Below, piece by piece: positions 41,883 through 52,100 of a stretch of 64,000 nucleotides of DNA. The translations under genes were made by a program, and so were the position numbers. The DNA lies in contig NZ_JACHCR010000022.1 in assembly GCF_014205845.1 (NCBI RefSeq), positions 1 through 64,000 of the forward strand. Direction: 5' to 3'. This DNA comes from Mucilaginibacter cryoferens (GTDB lineage: Bacteria; Bacteroidota; Bacteroidia; Sphingobacteriales; Sphingobacteriaceae). The stretch's first letter is position 1. Each line of letters starts with the position of its first letter. Below the pieces are notes generated by a model that was given only the letters and a program-made list of their open reading frames with translations, did not search any database and had not been told where the DNA came from.

Positions 41883-43553
41883 ATGCAAAGGCGACATTTT
41901 TTAAAACTTACTGCAACAACGGGCGCGGCCGTATTATTTAGCCGGTTAACCTATGCTACATCACCCCAAACAACCGCTATAAATGCTCCCGATGAAGTTT
42001 GGGCGCAATCTGGCGAAGAATGGTTTAAGTTAAACGCCACTAATGGCAATAAGTTTACTTATAAAGATATTGAGGTTACGGTTAAAACCAATGGCAACGC
42101 GAAGGGCGTTTACCTGCAATCGCCTACCCAGCAGTTAAACTCGGTACGTTTAAGATGGAAACATAATACTGTGCCATCGGCTAAACACCTCGGCGATCAT
42201 TGGGAACGCTCTTACGGCGATCTGCAATGGAAGGCGGGCTTTGATGGCGGCAAAAGCCCTTGGTATGTGCTGATAAACGATGGCCGGCAAACCGCCTGCT
42301 TCGGTGTAAAAACAGGTGCAAGTACCATTTGCTGGTGGGGGATTGACAAAAATACTTTAGACCTTACTTTAGATACTCACTCTGGTGGTAATGGTGTGTT
42401 GTTGGGTAATCGCACGCTGCACGCGGCAGATATTGTAACTACCAATAGCCGCCCGGGCGAAACTCCTTTCCGCACAGATCATCGCTTTTGTGGTATCATG
42501 TGCGAGAAGCCCCGCCTGGCAAAGCAACCTATTTACGGTATTAACGATTGGTATTTTGCCTATGGTAATAATAATTTCGACCTGATAAAACAAACCACCG
42601 CCATGATGAGCGAGTTGGTTACAGATACAAATAACAAGCCATTCTCGGTAGTTGATGCCGGTTGGGCAACGTATTCGCCTTTGTTACCGGGCGATGGCGG
42701 CTGGAATGATGATTTTAGCAAGCCTAACGACAAGTTTAAGGATATGCATCTGCTGGGCGATGAGATAAAGAAGCTAGGCATGCGCCCCGGTTTGTGGATG
42801 CGCCCGCTTTGTGCCCGCCACGATGAAAAGGCAAGCCTGCTGGCGCCAAAAATACCCGGCAGAGACGATCCGCGTAACCCGGTGCTCGATCCAACCATCC
42901 CCGAAAACAGGGAGCGTATTAAACGCAACTTTACTTTTTACAAACAATGGGGCTACGAGATGGTGAAACACGATTTTACCACCTATGATATTGCCGGTCG
43001 CTGGGGTTTTGATATGAAAGACAGCATTACTGCACCCGGATGGAATTTTAACGACCGCAGCAAAACTACTGCCGAAATAGTGCTCGATCTGTACCTGGAT
43101 ATCCGTGAGGCTGCCGGTGATGGCATTTATGTAATAGGCTGTAATACCATGAGTCACCTAAGTGCAGGCATTTTTGAAATGTGCCGTATTGGCGATGATA
43201 CCAGCGGCAACGAGTGGGAGCGCACCCGTAAAATGGGAGTAAATACGCTGGCCTTCCGTTTACCGCAACACAATAAATTTTATGCTGTTGATGGCGATTG
43301 CGTGGGCATTACCACTAAAATAGCATGGAGCCGCAACAAACAATGGCTGCAACTGTTGGCCGAAAGCGGAGCGCCGCTCTTTGTATCCGGTGAACCCGAG
43401 GCTATGGGAGCCGAGCAAAAAGCCGCTGTTAAAAATGCATTTGCCTCTGCCGCCAGGGTGCTGCCATTGGGTGAGCCATTGGATTGGATGGAAACCACAT
43501 TGCCCCAAAAATGGAAATTGGATGGTAAAGTAGTTGATTTTGATTGGGCGTAA
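41883..43553 (+). CDS. Tat-exported alpha-galactosidase-like glycoside hydrolase (clan GH-D)
   Basis: This 556-residue protein has a twin-arginine-like signal (MQRRHFLKLTATTGAAV). A beta-sandwich N-terminus (about 40-210) precedes a TIM barrel (about 215-480). The barrel shows VVDAGWATYSPLLPGDGGW, GMRPGLWMRPLCARH, the likely nucleophile Asp in EMVKHDFTTYD and the probable acid/base Asp in RIGDDTSGNEWE, as in clan GH-D alpha-galactosidases. Proteins of this kind act on alpha-galactosides, but the exact sugar is not readable. A short C-terminal beta domain follows. It stands alone on the plus strand, with a repeat-type hairpin behind it. The signal implies periplasmic action. Confidence 0.78.
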   Translation: MQRRHFLKLTATTGAAVLFSRLTYATSPQTTAINAPDEVWAQSGEEWFKLNATNGNKFTYKDIEVTVKTNGNAKGVYLQSPTQQLNSVRLRWKHNTVPSAKHLGDHWERSYGDLQWKAGFDGGKSPWYVLINDGRQTACFGVKTGASTICWWGIDKNTLDLTLDTHSGGNGVLLGNRTLHAADIVTTNSRPGETPFRTDHRFCGIMCEKPRLAKQPIYGINDWYFAYGNNNFDLIKQTTAMMSELVTDTNNKPFSVVDAGWATYSPLLPGDGGWNDDFSKPNDKFKDMHLLGDEIKKLGMRPGLWMRPLCARHDEKASLLAPKIPGRDDPRNPVLDPTIPENRERIKRNFTFYKQWGYEMVKHDFTTYDIAGRWGFDMKDSITAPGWNFNDRSKTTAEIVLDLYLDIREAAGDGIYVIGCNTMSHLSAGIFEMCRIGDDTSGNEWERTRKMGVNTLAFRLPQHNKFYAVDGDCVGITTKIAWSRNKQWLQLLAESGAPLFVSGEPEAMGAEQKAAVKNAFASAARVLPLGEPLDWMETTLPQKWKLDGKVVDFDWA

Positions 43554-43558
43554 ATCTT

Positions 43559-43635
43559 TCTGAATAAGAATTTTCAGAATTTAAGAATTAACAGAATGAT
43601 AGGCTATTCTGGGCGTTTCAAAATTCTGATTCAGA
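43559..43635. repeat. Opposed-arm repeat of AGAATT words
   Basis: TCTGAATAAGAATTTT at 43559-43574 matches the reverse complement of 43620-43635 with 15 of 16 bases. Between them are further AGAATT(T) words (TTCAGAATTTAAGAATTAACAG). It lies directly after the hydrolase stop and could also act as a terminator hairpin. Confidence 0.7.
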
Positions 43636-43704
43636 CATTTTTCCCTCTGTAAACAATGTAATTATTATCTTGTTCCACATTTACGTTGAAGAGGATAATT
43701 TACC

Positions 43705-45015
43705 ATGAAGAACATACTGCTTTATTTACCCATATTTTTTATGCTATCATGCCAACACGGGCCGGCGGCCCAACAGGAGAACAAGAAGCTAAATAGCCTT
43801 GCTGTTGAGTACGTTAAGCTGGGACTCAACATTGGTCAGTACGATACAGATTTTGTGGATGCCTATTATGGTCCCGACTCTCTGAAGCCTAAACAGCCTC
43901 CTGCAAAGGAGTTTCCAAAGGATAGTTTGCTGGCTAATACCAATATTTTGATGAACGAGTTGAAGGTTATTTCAACAAATTCGCAAATTGATAGCAATAA
44001 ACTCCGTGCCGATTGGATGATTAACCAATTGGTAGCATTTGGCAGGCGTATCAGGATCTATTCGGGAGAAGAGCGAAGCTTTGATGAGGAATCAAAAGAG
44101 TTGTTTGGGGTGGTAGCACCAGATTATACCGAAGATCATTTTAAAGAGCAGATTGCATTATTGGATAGTATTTTGCCCGGTAAAGGCAGGGTGGCAGATC
44201 GTTTTCAGAAATTGGCAAATAAGTTTATCATCCCTAAAGATAAACTCGACCCGGTAATAAAAGCCGCCATTGCCGAGGCACGCAAACGTACCATGGCACA
44301 TTACACTTTACCTGCCGGTGAAGCATTTACCCTGGAGTATGTAACCAATAAACCCTGGAGCGGTTATAACTGGTACAAGGGCAACTACAAAAGCACGGTG
44401 CAGATAAATACCGATCTGAAAATATTTATAGACCGCGCCATCGACGTAGGCAGTCATGAAAGCTACCCCGGGCATCATGTATACAATATGTTGCTGGAGA
44501 AGCACCTGTACCGCGATAAAGGTTGGGTAGAGATCTCGATGTACCCGTTGTTTAGTCCGCAAAGTTTAATTGCAGAGGGAAGTGCCAACTACGGTATAGA
44601 AGTAGCCTTCCCGGGAGATGAGAAGGTGAAGTTTGCCAAAAGTGTATTGTTGCCGCTGGCCGGTTTGGATACCGCGGGTATTGATGTGTATTTTAAAGCC
44701 CTTGCCATAAGAGGAGCCTTGAACTATGCCCGTAACGAGGCCGCGAGAGGGTTGGTTAACAATACAATGTCGAAAGATAAAGCAACCACCTACCTTACCA
44801 AATACTGTTTAATGAATGATGAAACTGCGGCAAAATCTATCAGCTTTATAAAAAAATACCGCAGCTACGTTATTAACTATAACTACGGACAGGATATAGT
44901 GAAAGATTATATCGAAAAAAATGGCGGCACGGCCAAGGCGCCTGCAAAACGATGGGAGCTTTTTGGTAAATTGCTAAGTAATGAGGTTGGTCCCGACCAA
45001 TTGCTCCAAAAGTAA
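43705..45015 (+). CDS. DUF885-like putative metallopeptidase lipoprotein
   Basis: This 436-residue protein has a lipobox MLSC (Cys16) and is mostly helical. It carries HESYPGHH (His251, Glu252, His257, His258) and further on LIAEGSANYGIEVAF, in which a Glu may be the third metal ligand. That layout (HE..PGHH then EG..NY) matches DUF885-type proteins, thought to be zinc-dependent peptidases of the M2/M3-like fold. No activity is proven from sequence. The N-terminal 150 residues are specific to this class. It stands as a single gene with a strong terminator 75 bases downstream. Lipid anchoring suggests a periplasmic or surface location. Confidence 0.75.
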   Translation: MKNILLYLPIFFMLSCQHGPAAQQENKKLNSLAVEYVKLGLNIGQYDTDFVDAYYGPDSLKPKQPPAKEFPKDSLLANTNILMNELKVISTNSQIDSNKLRADWMINQLVAFGRRIRIYSGEERSFDEESKELFGVVAPDYTEDHFKEQIALLDSILPGKGRVADRFQKLANKFIIPKDKLDPVIKAAIAEARKRTMAHYTLPAGEAFTLEYVTNKPWSGYNWYKGNYKSTVQINTDLKIFIDRAIDVGSHESYPGHHVYNMLLEKHLYRDKGWVEISMYPLFSPQSLIAEGSANYGIEVAFPGDEKVKFAKSVLLPLAGLDTAGIDVYFKALAIRGALNYARNEAARGLVNNTMSKDKATTYLTKYCLMNDETAAKSISFIKKYRSYVINYNYGQDIVKDYIEKNGGTAKAPAKRWELFGKLLSNEVGPDQLLQK

Positions 45016-45089
45016 ATTGTGTATGTTTAAGAAATTGGCTGGGAGTTAGCTGGAGTAAATTAATAGCCAGAATTTGATACCTTATGCAG

Positions 45090-45121
45090 GGCCACAGCTT
45101 TAAAAAGTTGTGGCCTTTTTT
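45090..45121 (+). terminator. Rho-independent terminator
   Basis: GGCCACAGCTT (45090-45100) pairs with AAGTTGTGGCC (45105-45115), with one G-U pair and a TAAA loop, followed by six T residues. The rest of the gap 45016-45363 holds a small palindrome and no gene. Confidence 0.9.
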
Positions 45122-45304
45122 ATAGCCGGGGGGTATGGGTATGGCCAATATTTATTTGTGTACAATGAACACAATGATGCGTTTAGATTATGGTTTTAAT
45201 TCTTAAATTTAGCGTCAGGGATTTACAAAAAACGCTGCCGTATATGGCATGTTTATGGTGTTCCATTAATGGGGTCGGCTGAGGATATGAGAGGCCCCGG
45301 TTAT

Positions 45305-45322
45305 CCTGAAACTTGTTTCAGG
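45305..45322. repeat. Short palindrome CCTGAAAC-tt-GTTTCAGG
   Basis: A perfect 8-base stem with a two-base centre, in the gap before the quinoprotein gene. It looks like a dispersed extragenic palindrome; only one copy is seen in this window. Confidence 0.6.
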
Positions 45323-45363
45323 AACTTACTTAATAAACCAATTTATATAACCTATATATTTTT

Positions 45364-47574
45364 ATGATGAACAACAGGTATCTAACCACCATGTGTTTTA
45401 TCGCGTGCATTTATGCATCATGCAAAAATCCCCGGCATACCAAAAATGATAAGCCTTACAGTGAGTGGGGTACTTATGCGGGATCAAAGGAAGGCAACCG
45501 CTATTCATCAAACGAAGAGATCAACCTGGGCAATGTAAGCAAACTTAAAGTGGCATGGACCTATAGTACACATGATAAAGACTCGGCCAATCGCAGTCAA
45601 AATCAATGTAATCCTGTTATGGTTGATGGTATTTTATATGGTACCAGCCCTAAACTAAAGCTATTTGCGCTTAATGCCGCAACAGGTGAGCAAAAATGGC
45701 TGTTCGACCCGGCAAAGACTGATACCACCAGCAATGCCGACCCAATGGCTTATTATAAGGTGAGCAGGGGAGTTGTTTACTGGCAAAATAACAATGGCGG
45801 CGAAAAACGCATTTTTTATAGTGTAGGTGCTAAAACCTTCGCCATTGATGCAGAAACAGGTAATCCTATAACAACCTTTGGGCTCAATGGCTATTTGGAT
45901 CTGACTAAAAACCTGGATCGCGACACTAAATCATTTGTAGCCGGTACCACGCCAGGGGTAGTTTATAAAGATCTGCTTATTGTAGGCACTCGCGTAGCCG
46001 AATCTGCTGATGCCGCGCCTGGGCACGTAAGGGCTTACGATGTGCATACAGGTAAATTGAGGTGGATATTCCATACCATACCACACCCCGGCGAAAAGGG
46101 TTATGAGAGCTGGATGGATACTGCTGCCTATAAAAAAATTGGCGGGGCAAATAACTGGGCCGGCATGGCTTTGGATGAAAAACGGGGTTTAGTTTTCATT
46201 CCCACCGGCTCGGTTGGCGGCGATTTTTATGGAGGCCTCCGTAAAGGGCAAAACCTGTTCGCCAACTCTTTACTGGCATTGGATGCAGCTACGGGTAAGC
46301 TCAGGTGGCATTTCCAGGTAGTACACCACGATCTTTGGGACAGAGATCTGCCGGCTAACCCAAATCTGGTAACCGTGATGCACGATGGTAAAAAGATTGA
46401 TGCAGTGGCCCAGATCACCAAGTTTGGATACGTTTATATGTTTGACAGGACAAATGGAAAACCCGTGTTCCCGATAGTAGAAACTCCGGTACCAACCAAA
46501 GCGCTGCCCCGCGAATCGCCATGGCCAACTCAGCCTATCCCAACCTTGCCACAGCCATTTGCACGGCAAGTGTTTAACCCCGAAGATGTGACAAACCGTA
46601 CGCCCGAAGCGCACAAAGAAATGCTGGATAAGTATAACTTAGTTAAAAACCGCATTATGTTTACCCCACCCAGTAAAGAAGGAGGCTGGATATTTCCCGG
46701 CTTTGATGGTGGTGGCGAGTGGGGCGGTGCAGCTGTTGATCAGGAGACCAAGATCATGTACATCAGCAGCTCAGAAATGCCATGGGCACAGGTAATGATA
46801 GATGTACCCAAGGCAACTAACGATAATTCGCTGAAAGGCGTTGGGCAGGTGATTTACAATAAAAATTGTATTGGCTGCCACGGTCCGGAATTAAAGGGGA
46901 ATGGCTCATCTTATCCATCGCTGGTAAATATTGGAGCTAAATTTAAAGAAGAGCAGATAAGCCAGATTATAGCCAGTGGCCGTAATATGATGCCTTCCTT
47001 TAAACAGATAGCTCCCGAAGATAAAAAGGCATTGTTGGCCTTCCTGCTAAAACTGCCGGATGCCAAAGCCGCGAAAGCATTAGCGAAAGAACCAACTACA
47101 GATAGAACCGCCAGTACCAAAACAGAAAAGAAGGTGGTTGACGATGTGCCTTATACCATGACAGGCTACAACCGCTTTTTAGATAAGGATGGCTATCCGG
47201 GAGTTAAACCGCCATGGGGTACCCTAAATGCTATCGACCTTAACACCGGTAAACTGCTCTGGAAAGTACCCCTGGGCGAGTATAAGGAGTTGACTAAGAA
47301 AGGTATCCCGGTTACGGGCACAGAGCTGTACGGTGGTCCGCTGGTTACCAAAGGTGGCTTGGTATTTATTGCCGCCACTAAGGATGAAAAGATACGCGCC
47401 TTTGATAAAAAAACAGGCAAAGTAGTATGGGAGGCACAATTACCTGCTGCGGGTTATGCCACACCTGCAACTTACACTATAGATGGCAAACAGTACGTAG
47501 TAATTGCCTGCGGGGGCGGCAAAATAGGCAGTAAATCTGGCGATGAATATGTTTGTTTTGGGTTAGGGGAGTAA
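45364..47574 (+). CDS. Quinoprotein (PQQ-type) dehydrogenase with inserted cytochrome c domain, lipoprotein
   Basis: The 736-residue protein has a lipobox YASC (Cys20). The propeller begins SEWGTYAGSKEGNRYSS and shows repeats typical of PQQ-dependent sugar or alcohol dehydrogenases, such as LFALNAATGEQKWLFD, VRAYDVHTGKLRWIFH, LLALDAATGKLRWHFQ and IRAFDKKTGKVVWEAQ. A cytochrome c domain is inserted near 490-570, with CIGCH (Cys502, Cys505, His506) and RNMMPSF supplying the likely distal Met. The last propeller blades follow the insert. It should oxidise a sugar or alcohol in the periplasm and pass electrons internally to haem. No PQQ synthesis gene lies in the window, so cofactor uptake is possible. 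It is a single gene with a terminator behind it. Confidence 0.86.
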   Translation: MMNNRYLTTMCFIACIYASCKNPRHTKNDKPYSEWGTYAGSKEGNRYSSNEEINLGNVSKLKVAWTYSTHDKDSANRSQNQCNPVMVDGILYGTSPKLKLFALNAATGEQKWLFDPAKTDTTSNADPMAYYKVSRGVVYWQNNNGGEKRIFYSVGAKTFAIDAETGNPITTFGLNGYLDLTKNLDRDTKSFVAGTTPGVVYKDLLIVGTRVAESADAAPGHVRAYDVHTGKLRWIFHTIPHPGEKGYESWMDTAAYKKIGGANNWAGMALDEKRGLVFIPTGSVGGDFYGGLRKGQNLFANSLLALDAATGKLRWHFQVVHHDLWDRDLPANPNLVTVMHDGKKIDAVAQITKFGYVYMFDRTNGKPVFPIVETPVPTKALPRESPWPTQPIPTLPQPFARQVFNPEDVTNRTPEAHKEMLDKYNLVKNRIMFTPPSKEGGWIFPGFDGGGEWGGAAVDQETKIMYISSSEMPWAQVMIDVPKATNDNSLKGVGQVIYNKNCIGCHGPELKGNGSSYPSLVNIGAKFKEEQISQIIASGRNMMPSFKQIAPEDKKALLAFLLKLPDAKAAKALAKEPTTDRTASTKTEKKVVDDVPYTMTGYNRFLDKDGYPGVKPPWGTLNAIDLNTGKLLWKVPLGEYKELTKKGIPVTGTELYGGPLVTKGGLVFIAATKDEKIRAFDKKTGKVVWEAQLPAAGYATPATYTIDGKQYVVIACGGGKIGSKSGDEYVCFGLGE

Positions 47575-47601
47575 AAACTCTGATATTTTCATAACAAAAA
47601 A

Positions 47602-47634
47602 GCCGCCCCGGAAAAATCCGGAGGCGGCCTTTAT
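47602..47634. terminator. Bidirectional terminator between convergent genes
   Basis: GCCGCC-CCGGA and TCCGGAGGCGGC form a GC-rich stem with one bulge around an AAAA loop. A run of A precedes it and T residues follow, so it can stop both the quinoprotein transcript and the leftward SusD transcript. Confidence 0.85.
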
Positions 47635-47655
47635 TAACCAATTTGAACCGAGAAG

Positions 47656-49134
47656 CTATTTATCCCACCAAACACGGGCTTTGGAGTTAAAATCATTAGT
47701 GCCGCCGTAATTTGCTAAAGCGGCAGTTACGTTGGCATTATTTAAATTAAATTCCGATTGTGGGTAAGGTATTTTGCGGGGTATAACACCAGATGTGCCC
47801 GGGTTAGGGGTTAATACCGGGTAACCGGTACGGCGCCAGTTGGCCCAAACTTCGTCGGCATCAAAAACAAAACCGGCAACCCAAAACTCGGTGTTGATTT
47901 TTGCTATTTGTGCTTCGGCTGTTGTTGTCGGCAGCGGGTTTTTGGCCAGGTATGCATTTATTTGCGCATCGCTGATTATCGGACCTCCCGATAACTTAGA
48001 TAGCGATTGCATATGGCCCGTGATGCCTGCCTTATAATGGTCGGCGGCGGCGCCTGTAACGTATCCGCGTACTATTGCCTCCGCGGTTAAAAATTCAACT
48101 TCGGCGTAAGCGAAATCAAAGAAAGGGGTATCCTTCTGCCCAAAAACATCGTAATTAACTCTTGTATTTGGTGCCGGATCGCTTGCATTAAAACTGTAAC
48201 CAATAAACTGAGTAGTATCAACAGGTGTAGTTTTTGTACCGCCATTGGCTATAAAAGTGTTGTATACGCCTCCGTATATAGCTAAACGCGGATCGCCGGT
48301 CACCTTCATCTCGGTTATCAGGGTTTTATGAAGAAAGAAATCATTCTGCCCATCGTTCAATGTGAAATTAAAACCATTTGGCGAGGCCGAATTGTGTAAC
48401 AAAATTGGCATATCAGCATTGCTGGTCATTACACCATCGGCAATTGCTTCTTTTGCTAAAGTAGATGCCTGTGTAGGGTCAATTTTTATTAAACGCATGC
48501 CTATCTTCAACAACATGGACGAAGCCAGCTTTTTCCACTGGGCAGCGCTGCCGCCATAAAACTGATCGCCGCTTACTTTTTGGCTGGCATTGTTTGTTAA
48601 AAGCGTTATTGATTCTCTCAGTTCGTTTACAAAATCGGCATATATTTTTTGCTGCGGATCATAAACAGGGGTAAAAATTTTATCCGTTAATGCTTTACCG
48701 GCCTGGCTGTATGGAATATCGCCATAGTAGTCAGTTAGTTTCTGGTAAATAAACACACGCCAGATTCTTGCGGCGGCATAGGTAGACTGCATGTCTGTAC
48801 GGGCTTTTAGCACCGGAACAATATACTCCAGGTCATTTAAAGCAGGCCTGTAAAAGTTGTTCCAGTAGCGTTGCGATACATCGTCGGTAGCAACATAGGC
48901 GTTGCCCGGCCAGTCATTGGCGTACCCGTATTGCATAAATGCGTGGCAATAGGCAGTACGCGGAAACATATCTACGGCTGATGTATTAACCAATGCATCT
49001 GAAAGTAATGCTCCCGGATCAACAGAAGTTATGGCATCGGGATTTAAGTTGTACTTCGCGAAGTTTTTGGTACAACCGGTAAGCACCGTAGCTATAAAAA
49101 AGAATGGTAATATGCTGTTAAATAAATTTTTCAT
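47656..49134 (-). CDS. SusD/RagB-like outer-membrane lipoprotein
   Basis: The 492-residue protein has a lipobox LTGC (Cys21) and the helical fold of SusD-like glycan-binding lipoproteins of the SusD-like_2 type. Marks are NLNPDAITSVDPGALLSDALV near the start, MQYGYANDWPGNAY, the helix pairs with TYAAARIWRVFIYQKLTDYYGDIPYSQ, and SEFNLNNANV near the end. It caps the SusC channel encoded 21 bases upstream and helps bind the substrate. It ends a leftward sigma-FecR-SusC-SusD unit. The ligand may be a glycan or a small molecule; it cannot be named. Confidence 0.9.
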   Translation of the reverse strand: MKNLFNSILPFFFIATVLTGCTKNFAKYNLNPDAITSVDPGALLSDALVNTSAVDMFPRTAYCHAFMQYGYANDWPGNAYVATDDVSQRYWNNFYRPALNDLEYIVPVLKARTDMQSTYAAARIWRVFIYQKLTDYYGDIPYSQAGKALTDKIFTPVYDPQQKIYADFVNELRESITLLTNNASQKVSGDQFYGGSAAQWKKLASSMLLKIGMRLIKIDPTQASTLAKEAIADGVMTSNADMPILLHNSASPNGFNFTLNDGQNDFFLHKTLITEMKVTGDPRLAIYGGVYNTFIANGGTKTTPVDTTQFIGYSFNASDPAPNTRVNYDVFGQKDTPFFDFAYAEVEFLTAEAIVRGYVTGAAADHYKAGITGHMQSLSKLSGGPIISDAQINAYLAKNPLPTTTAEAQIAKINTEFWVAGFVFDADEVWANWRRTGYPVLTPNPGTSGVIPRKIPYPQSEFNLNNANVTAALANYGGTNDFNSKARVWWDK

Positions 49135-49155
49135 GATTTTCTCCTTTCTATATAA

Positions 49156-52100
49156 TTAAAAGGTAACATTTAAATTAAAGCCAAAAGTGCGGCTGGTTGG
49201 CAGCGCGCCGCTATCATATCCATAACCCTGGGCAATACTGTCTGATGCTTCGGGATCAAACGTAGGCAGGTTTTTCTTTATATAGAACAGGTTACGCGCA
49301 ATAAGAGATAAGGTAACCGAGCGAATGTGGCTGCTGCTTAACATGTTTTGCGGTAGGCTATATCCCAAAGAGATCTGTCTGAATTTGATAAACGTTCTGC
49401 TAAACACATGGGCCTCATCGGCACTTTTATCGGCATTACCTCCATCGTTATATTGGATGTAGGGGCTAAATGGCAGCGTGTTTTTAACATACACCGGGGC
49501 CGAAGCTGTACCTGTATTAATAACGCCGTTGGGTATATAAGTGCCGTCGCGACCAACAAGCGAAGCCTCTGAGTTACCGAAATAATTGGTCCACCTGGCT
49601 CCGGCTTCGTATATCTGACCACCAAACTGTCCGTCGATAAGAAAGCTAAAAGAGAAGTTTTTATAATTGAAAGTGTTGGTAATACCACCAGACCAGTTTG
49701 GATTGGCAGAACCAAGGTAGCTTTCATTATTATTAACATCTTTTATAACCGCGTCATTAGGCTGCGACGAACTAGATGTGCCATACCTTGAATTTACGGG
49801 TACGTAAACATCTTGCCCCTGTGCGTTTTTCAAAAATGTGCTGCCAAATATTGAACCCAGTGGATAGCCTACTTTTGATTTGATATTGTAATAATGAGAT
49901 ATACCGTTAGCGCCAATTGTTGGATCGAGGGCGGTTACCATGTTTTTGTTTTTGGCACCGTTAAAACCTACATTCCAGGTAAAGTTTTTGGTTTTTACCG
50001 GGCTACCGTTAATGGCTAACTCCACACCGCGGTTGTACATCGATCCGGCATTGAAGTATAGGGAGTTATAGGTAGTTGCATTACTGATGGTAGATTGCAG
50101 TAAAAAGTTTTCAGATTTTTTATAGTAGTAAGCAAAATCAAGCGAAACCCTGTTTTGGAAAAACTTAAGTTCGGTACCAATTTCAGTTTCTGTAGTGGTT
50201 TCGGGTTTTAAGCTTGGCGGCGGCACGGTTCCACCTGTAATTTGAGCAGTGGTAATACCGTTTACCGTTGGTTGAAGCGTAAAGGTTAAATCTGTTTTCT
50301 GGGGAGTAGGGTTGCTGCCTGTTTGGCCTATAGATGCCCTGATTTTACCGAATGATAATATAGAAGGATCTATTTTTAAGGCATCTGTAAATACATAACT
50401 TAAATTAGCCGATGGATAAAATAAGTATGTTTTAAAGTTTGGCCTTGTAGAAGCCAGGGCAGAATACCAATCGTTGCGCCCGGTTATTTCTAAAAACAGG
50501 TAATCCTTGTACCCAAATTGTACTTCTGCGAAAACAGAATTTGTTTTATACCTTGGTAAATGTGATTCTGTTGGTATATGCACATTAGTAGCATTATTAA
50601 AATTCAACAAGTTTGGATCTATCAGCCCTTCGGAGTAAAGATCCAGTGAATATTGTTGTGAATTTTGCAATTCGGCACCAGCAAAGGTATTCACCGTAAG
50701 ATCGGAAAACTTGTGATCGTACGATAGCATTGCCCTAACGTCAGATTTTTGCTGCTCGATGGTAGTAGTGCGGTAAACACCGTTGGTGTTAATTACGTTG
50801 TTGGGGCGTACCACAAACAACGCCGCTGTGTTGATATAATCATAACCAGCAATTAAATTGGCATGCAGGTGACTGGTGATATCATAAGTGATATTGCCTG
50901 ATGACAGGATGCGGTTTTGAGTTTGATTGTTGGTTACCTGTTCTATTTGCACATACGGGTTTGCGTTGTAGGTTGACAGGTATTTACCATCGGCAGTTTT
51001 ATCATCCAATAAGCTAATATCTGTAGAGCTTGCTATACGCGGATAAGATAAACCAAATGAGCCACGGCCATCACCACGTAAAAGCGGCGCGTTAATGCGG
51101 TTTGTTCTTGATAGATCGATCTTGAAATCGGTATGTAATTTGGTGCCATAATCTTGTGTGGCACGTATTACAGCATTATAACGTTCGTATTTTTCACCAG
51201 GTGTAGGCAGGTTGTCCTGTGTTTGCGATAAAGATACCCGGTACGATCCGTTATCTGTGCCTTTTGTAAAGGCCAAACTATTAGTGGTAGTTACACCGGT
51301 ATTAAAAAAACGATCGAAGTTTTTGGCTGCCGATTGTGATACATAAGGCTTCGTTTTACCATCAATATCCAAAAATGGCCTGCCATCTAACTTACCACCC
51401 CATGACCATCCCGGAGCATCACCCGAATTATCTGACAATTGACCGTAAAATATAGGATCGCTATAATCGGCAGTAGTATATGGCCGGCCTAAATAACCAC
51501 GGCCGTATTCGGTTTGCAAATGATCATAAGGCACCATTTTTTCCAACACTGTGTTGCTATTAAAGCTTACGCCAAGGCCTTGGTTTTTCTTTCCTTTTTT
51601 AGTGGTAATTAATATAACGCCCGCTTGTGCACCACCGCCGTAAAGGGCCGCTGCCGATGCACCTTTAAGTACACTTATGGTTTCAATATCATCGGGGTTA
51701 ATGGATGATAAGCCATCACCCGGATCAGATCCACCGTAAACCTTGCCGCCATCGTCGCTGTTTTCGCGGGTGGTGCTGTTAATAGGCACACCATCAACTA
51801 CGTACAAAGGTTGGTTTGAACCGGAAAATGAAGAGTTACCACGCAGTATAACCCTCGATGAACCACCTGGTCCGTTTGGTGGGCTCTGCACCACTAAACC
51901 TGCCACTTTACCTTCCAGGGCGTTGATAAAAGTAGGTTCGCGGGTTAGGGATACTTCCTCGCCGCCAATTTGGCTTATAGAGTAGCCTAATTGTTTTTCG
52001 TCTTTTTTAATACCTAAAGCAGTTACAACAACTTCGCTCAACTTGCCCGATGCATTAAGGCTGATGGTTAAAAAAGTGCTGTTGCCAACTGTAACCTCTT

